Positions 7,773-10,846 of a DNA stretch of 10,846 bases are shown one piece after another (the stretch's first letter is position 1; every line of letters begins with the position of its first letter). The notes beneath the pieces are model-generated. The model was given only the letters and a program-made list of their open reading frames with translations. It searched no databases and had not been told where the DNA came from. This stretch comes from Caulobacteraceae bacterium (lineage in GTDB: Bacteria; Pseudomonadota; Alphaproteobacteria; Caulobacterales; Caulobacteraceae): contig CANKPO010000022.1 in the NCBI GenBank assembly GCA_947484535.1, positions 1 to 10,846 on the forward strand, read 5' to 3'. Both the position numbers and the translations under genes were made by a program.

Positions 7773-7823
7773 TCAAGACCCCAGCCCATTCCCTTTCTCG
7801 GCCATGAGGCCACGCGGTCTTGA
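7773..7823 (+). repeat. Inverted repeat in the flgD-flgE spacer
   Basis: TCAAGACC (7773-7780) is followed 35 bases later by its exact reverse complement GGTCTTGA (7816-7823), and a G-U pair can extend the stem. Inside the loop, GGCC-ATGA-GGCC (7800-7811) can form a second small hairpin. There is no T-run after the stem, so a classical terminator is unlikely. It lies in the 84-base spacer and ends about 30 bases before the flgE ATG. Confidence 0.5.
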
Positions 7824-7853
7824 TCTCCGCGCCCAGTATGAAGGATTACGATA

Positions 7854-9287
7854 ATGAGCCTTAACAGCGCCTTGCTCACCGGTATCTCCGGTCTGACAAC
7901 CAACGCCGCATCGCTTGCGGTGATCTCGGACAATATCGCCAATGTGAACACGCCAGCCTTTAAGAAGAGCGCGGCCGAGTTTGCCAACCTGGTCGCCAGC
8001 AGCGGCGCGAAGAAGGGCATCTATTTCGGCGGCGGTGTGAACGGCACCACGCGCCAATATATTTCGCAGCAGGGCAATCTTCAGCGGACCAGTTCATCAA
8101 CCGACCTGGCCGTCGCTGGCACTGGCTTCTTCATGGTCGCTAAGACGCCCAGTGACCCGGTCGCGTCGGACCCCAGAACCTTTACACGCGTCGGCAACTT
8201 TACGACGGACAATGCGGGCTATCTCAAGGGCAGCAATGGCCAATATCTGCTCGGATGGCCCGTCGACAATACTGGCGCGATCGACTTTGACCCGACGGAC
8301 ATTACCAAGCTTCGTCCTATCAACGTATCGTCTGCGACCGGTACGGCTTCACCGACAACCACAGTTGCGATCAGTGCGAACTTGAAATCCAGCCAAACGC
8401 TAAACGTAAACACGATTGCGGACCCCATTCCGGCCCCCTATGTCGCTGGGACCTATGATCCTGTGACCAATAACATGTCGGAATATGCGGCTAATCCAAA
8501 CGCTTCCCCACAAGTGGGTATTCAGCCCGACTTTGACCTACAAATCGCAGTCGCAGATTCAAAAGGCGGCCAACGCAACCTGACCATTGCATTCCTAAGG
8601 TCCTCGACACCCAATACCTGGTATGCGGAACTGCGCGGGGTACCAGCTGATTTCAACTCCACTGATTGCCCCGACGGCCTCATCTCTTCCGGAGTGGTCA
8701 AGTTCAACTCTGATGGTAGCCTTAATTTGGCAGGTACGACACTGTTTGGGGCACCCGGCAGCAGTACGATTAACCTTCTTGCGTCCGACTCTGCACTTAC
8801 CACTGGTAAACGCTACGCCTCAGCACTCGGTAATGCGGCGCAATCCATCGAGTTTGATCTCAGCAATAAGTTCACACAAACCGACAACGTCTCACAGCTG
8901 ATCAGCCAGAGCGCCAACGGTACCGCCTTTGGTAACCAGGTGAGTATCGAAGTCGATGAAGAAGGCTTTGTTAGCGCCGTCTTTGATAATGGTTCGATCC
9001 GTCAACTCTCTCAGATTGCGGTTGCAACCTTTACCAACGCTGACGGCCTCAATGCTGGGACCGGAGGCCTCTTTACCGCCTCATCCACTAGCGGAAATTA
9101 CATTTTGAACACGGCGGGCTCAACCGGCGTAGGTAAGATCCAGGGCGGTAACCTTGAAGGGTCCAATGTAGACCTGTCATTAGAATTCACAGGCCTCATT
9201 ACTACTCAAAGAGCTTACTCAGCATCGTCGAAGATTATTACAACATCAGACCAAATGCTTGATGAACTCATTAGCATTAAGAGATAA
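7854..9287 (+). CDS. flgE: Flagellar hook protein FlgE
   Basis: FlgE polymerises into the curved hook, the universal joint between rod and filament. The 477-residue product starts MSLNSALLTGISGLTTNAAS and carries the rod/hook-family SDNIANVN motif at residues 25-32. The segment QGNLQRTSSSTDLAVAGTGFF at about 72-92 is typical of the hook D1 region, and the C-terminal helix EFTGLITTQRAYSASSKIIT onward (about 444-477) matches FlgE well. An unusual point is NTPAFKK at residues 32-38, where most family members have NTxGYK. An AAGGA Shine-Dalgarno sequence lies 8 bases before the ATG. It follows flgD by 84 bases in the same direction and is likely read from the fliK promoter, although the structured spacer could allow separate control. 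The last 150 bases are visibly more AT-rich than the rest. Confidence 0.95.
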   Translation: MSLNSALLTGISGLTTNAASLAVISDNIANVNTPAFKKSAAEFANLVASSGAKKGIYFGGGVNGTTRQYISQQGNLQRTSSSTDLAVAGTGFFMVAKTPSDPVASDPRTFTRVGNFTTDNAGYLKGSNGQYLLGWPVDNTGAIDFDPTDITKLRPINVSSATGTASPTTTVAISANLKSSQTLNVNTIADPIPAPYVAGTYDPVTNNMSEYAANPNASPQVGIQPDFDLQIAVADSKGGQRNLTIAFLRSSTPNTWYAELRGVPADFNSTDCPDGLISSGVVKFNSDGSLNLAGTTLFGAPGSSTINLLASDSALTTGKRYASALGNAAQSIEFDLSNKFTQTDNVSQLISQSANGTAFGNQVSIEVDEEGFVSAVFDNGSIRQLSQIAVATFTNADGLNAGTGGLFTASSTSGNYILNTAGSTGVGKIQGGNLEGSNVDLSLEFTGLITTQRAYSASSKIITTSDQMLDELISIKR

Positions 9288-9336
9288 TAACCACTCCTAA
9301 CGACATGTGAATATATCGCGGTAACGTTTTGTATAC

Positions 9337-9352
9337 TTTTGACGAGTCAAAA
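9337..9352. repeat. Dyad TTTTGACGAGTCAAAA upstream of sciP
   Basis: TTTTGAC and GTCAAAA form an exact 7-base dyad around a central GA. The centre contains GAGTC (9344-9348), a GANTC sequence that would be a CcrM methylation site. A further half-site, AGTCAAA, lies at 9363-9369, 18 bases after the matching one at 9345-9351. The two-base centre makes a protein-binding site more likely than an RNA hairpin, although a weaker hairpin with a six-base loop is possible. The site lies about 100 bases before the sciP ATG. Confidence 0.5.
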
Positions 9353-9384
9353 AGTGGAAATTAGTCAAATCTTTACTATGCCGA

Positions 9385-9399
9385 TTAAGTCGATGTTAT
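9385..9399 (+). promoter_or_regulatory. Near-consensus CtrA box upstream of sciP
   Basis: TTAA-GTCGATG-TTAT matches the CtrA consensus TTAA-N7-TTAA with one mismatch in the second half. It lies 53 bases before the sciP ATG. In Caulobacter sciP is under CtrA control, so a CtrA site here would be expected. I could not place a convincing -10 element, and the start of transcription is not defined. Confidence 0.55.
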
Positions 9400-9452
9400 C
9401 GCGTTTGATCTATTTTCGTCTTTTACAGTGATGGTGAGAAAGGCGAAAAGCC

Positions 9453-9734
9453 ATGTTGCAACAGCAACGCCTCAATAGCAAAGGCGAGAAGTACGTGATC
9501 GGTCCAACCGGTGCGCCCTTGACGCTCTCGGACCTACCACCCTCGGACACCCAGCGCTGGGTGATCCGTCGCAAGGCCGAGGTTGTCGTCGCAGTGAGTG
9601 GAGGACTTCTGTCCCTCGACGAAGCTTGCGAGCGCTACGGGCTAACCAACGAAGAGTTTTCGGGTTGGCAAAAGTCGATTGAAAGCCACGGTCTGGCTGG
9701 CCTGCGGACGACGCGCATTCAGCAATACCGCTAG
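9453..9734 (+). CDS. sciP: CtrA inhibitor SciP (DUF1153 family)
   Basis: SciP is a small DNA-binding protein which, in Caulobacter crescentus, blocks transcription from CtrA-activated promoters, including flagellar and cell-cycle genes, mainly in swarmer cells. The 93-residue product shows the features of this family: a polar N-terminal part with VIGPTGAPLTLSDLPPSDTQ (about 15-34), a basic helix RWVIRRKAEVVVAV (35-48) and a helix-turn-helix at about 53-78 (LSLDEACERYGLTNEEFSGW). The C-terminus is basic. An AAGG ribosome binding sequence lies 9 bases before the ATG. It follows flgE after 165 AT-rich bases and has its own control region with a CtrA-like box. The strong terminator at 9752 ends its transcript. 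The neighbouring hook genes match the place of sciP in Caulobacter. Confidence 0.93.
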   Translation: MLQQQRLNSKGEKYVIGPTGAPLTLSDLPPSDTQRWVIRRKAEVVVAVSGGLLSLDEACERYGLTNEEFSGWQKSIESHGLAGLRTTRIQQYR

Positions 9735-9751
9735 GCCTAACGATCTAAAGC

Positions 9752-9785
9752 AAAAGGGCCGCTCCTTCACAGGAGCGGCCCTTTT
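9752..9785. terminator. Bidirectional rho-independent terminator (sciP / lpxC)
   Basis: AAAAGGGCCGCTCCT (9752-9766) and AGGAGCGGCCCTTTT (9771-9785) are exact inverted repeats around a TCAC loop. The GC-rich stem is flanked by an A-run on the left and a T-run on the right, so it can terminate transcription from both strands. It lies 17 bases after the sciP stop and 23 bases after the lpxC stop on the opposite strand. Confidence 0.95.
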
Positions 9786-9808
9786 CTATTGGGGTATCGA
9801 AGCGGCGC

Positions 9809-10717
9809 TTAGCCTGCGCGGGCCATATCCATGACCGTCTCTTCGGCGGGCACGCGAATACGCCAAGCATCAGGCCGCGCCATCAACTCACGCACGACCG
9901 CATTGTTCAGACCGTGACCGGCAAGGATACCTTCGAACCGGCCAATAATTGGCGCACCGAGCACATAGAGGTCGCCAATCGCGTCCAAGGCCTTGTGCCG
10001 AACAAACTCATCGCGGCGCCGCAGACCCTCTGGGTTCAGCACCCGATCCCCGTCGATGACCACGGCATTGTCCATCGAGCCGCCACGCGCTAGGCCAATG
10101 CGGCGCAGGGCCTCAACCTCATGCAGGAAGCCAAAGGTCCGGCAGTTAGACAGTTCCTTACGGAACGCCGCCTCGTTCATATGCAGATCAACCCGCTGAC
10201 GGCCAATGGCGCTCGAGGCGAAGGCGATCTCAAAGGCCACTTCAAAGCCATCGGCAGGGGTCAGCGAGGCGCGCTTGTCGCCGTCCACCACCTCAATCGG
10301 GGCTGTAATCTCAATATAGCGGCGCGGCGCATCCTGGCGACGACGCCCTGCCCGGTCCAGAAGCTGGACGAAAGGCTCGGACGAGCCGTCCATGATCGGC
10401 ACTTCGGGGCCATCCAACTCAACAACCGCATTATCGATCCCCAAGGCGCACAGGGCGGCCATCAGGTGCTCGATGGTTGAAACCGTAACCTTGTCGGCAT
10501 TGCCGATCACGGTGCCAAGCTGGGTCTGCACCACAGCCTCGCCAGACACTGGCACGCGATTGTCGAGGTCCGTGACGTCAGTACGCACAAACACAATCCC
10601 AGACCAGGCTGCAGCAGGACGAACCGCCACGCGCACATGTTGGCCCGTATGCAAGCCAAGGCCTGCAAAGATCGCCGGACTGGCGAGGGTCTGTTGATGC
10701 AATGACGCTATGGTCAC
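9809..10717 (-). CDS. lpxC: UDP-3-O-acyl-N-acetylglucosamine deacetylase LpxC
   Basis: LpxC is the zinc-dependent cytoplasmic deacetylase that performs the committed step of lipid A synthesis. The catalytic set is complete: Glu83-His84 in STIEHLMAAL, His241 and Asp245 in HKALDAIGDL (zinc ligands with His84), and His268 in AGHGLNNAVV. The opening TLASPAIFAGLGLHTGQHV matches the family start. I chose the GTG at 10717 because GGAAGG lies 7 bases before it and the resulting 302 residues equal the usual length (about 305). The frame stays open upstream to an ATG at 10828 (339 residues), with another ATG at 10747; the extra residues have no counterpart in typical LpxC. It converges with sciP. In many bacteria lpxC follows ftsZ; what lies upstream here is outside the window. 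Confidence 0.95.
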   Translation of the reverse strand: MTIASLHQQTLASPAIFAGLGLHTGQHVRVAVRPAAAWSGIVFVRTDVTDLDNRVPVSGEAVVQTQLGTVIGNADKVTVSTIEHLMAALCALGIDNAVVELDGPEVPIMDGSSEPFVQLLDRAGRRRQDAPRRYIEITAPIEVVDGDKRASLTPADGFEVAFEIAFASSAIGRQRVDLHMNEAAFRKELSNCRTFGFLHEVEALRRIGLARGGSMDNAVVIDGDRVLNPEGLRRRDEFVRHKALDAIGDLYVLGAPIIGRFEGILAGHGLNNAVVRELMARPDAWRIRVPAEETVMDMARAG

Positions 10718-10724
10718 GTCGAAA

Positions 10725-10730
10725 CCTTCC
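10725..10730 (-). promoter_or_regulatory. Ribosome binding site that sets the lpxC GTG start
   Basis: On the minus strand GGAAGG is followed by seven bases and then GTG. This is the best Shine-Dalgarno match near the lpxC start and is the main reason for preferring the GTG over the upstream ATGs. Confidence 0.7.
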
Positions 10731-10785
10731 AAAAGGGGGAGCAGCATTCGGCCGCCCAAAGCCCCATCGTGACTTATGAAATTTG

Positions 10786-10799
10786 TTGCGGCGCCGCAA
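10786..10799. repeat. 14-base perfect palindrome upstream of lpxC
   Basis: TTGCGGCGCCGCAA is a perfect palindrome 68 bases before the preferred lpxC start. It may be an operator or part of a leader structure; no T-run suited to termination toward lpxC is seen. If the longer 339-residue start were used, it would lie within the coding region. Confidence 0.5.
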
Positions 10800-10846
10800 A
10801 ACAACTCCTGTTTCGGAATGTTTCGCACCTAGGATATTGAAAATCC

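Noticed and set aside
9337..9352. The TTTTGAC/GTCAAAA dyad as a terminator of flgE
   Set aside because: The arms are AT-rich, the centre is only two bases, and no T-run follows on the plus strand; a binding site is a better reading.

Overview
The window looks like chromosomal DNA from an alphaproteobacterium of the Caulobacterales type. It is moderately GC-rich. Its core is a hook-gene block, fliK-flgD-flgE followed by sciP, with flgK-flgL running the other way. SciP (DUF1153 family) is an alphaproteobacterial regulator known as the CtrA inhibitor of Caulobacter crescentus, where it also sits next to the hook genes. The divergent control region between flgK and fliK repeats the sigma-54 / IHF / FlbD-site layout described for the divergent flaN and flbG promoters of Caulobacter. 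The genus cannot be fixed from the sequence alone; base composition below that of C. crescentus would fit a relative such as Asticcacaulis, but that is a guess.

Layout. Minus strand, read right to left: flgK (4831-2735), flgL (2725-1778), mnmA (1688-486) and the N-terminal 136 residues of a thiolase (408-1, cut by the window edge). Plus strand: fliK (5278-7092), flgD (7095-7769), flgE (7854-9287) and sciP (9453-9734). A strong bidirectional terminator (9752-9785) separates sciP from convergent lpxC (minus strand, preferred GTG start at 10717).

The genes work together in late flagellar assembly. FlgD caps the growing hook, FlgE is the hook subunit, FliK measures hook length and triggers the export switch, and FlgK and FlgL form the hook-filament junction. 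The 446-base gap between flgK and fliK carries two near-consensus sigma-54 promoters firing outward, an exact IHF consensus site and an FlbD/ftr-like element. SciP closes the circuit: it has its own promoter region with a near-consensus CtrA box, and it damps CtrA-driven transcription. mnmA (tRNA 2-thiolation), the thiolase and lpxC (lipid A synthesis) are housekeeping genes.

The least expected element is a possible 38-codon leader cistron (4949-4833). It starts about 30 bases after the predicted flgK transcription start, has a Shine-Dalgarno sequence, and ends one base before the flgK ATG. I see no mobile elements, CRISPR arrays, tRNA or rRNA genes, and no wholly unknown multi-gene system.
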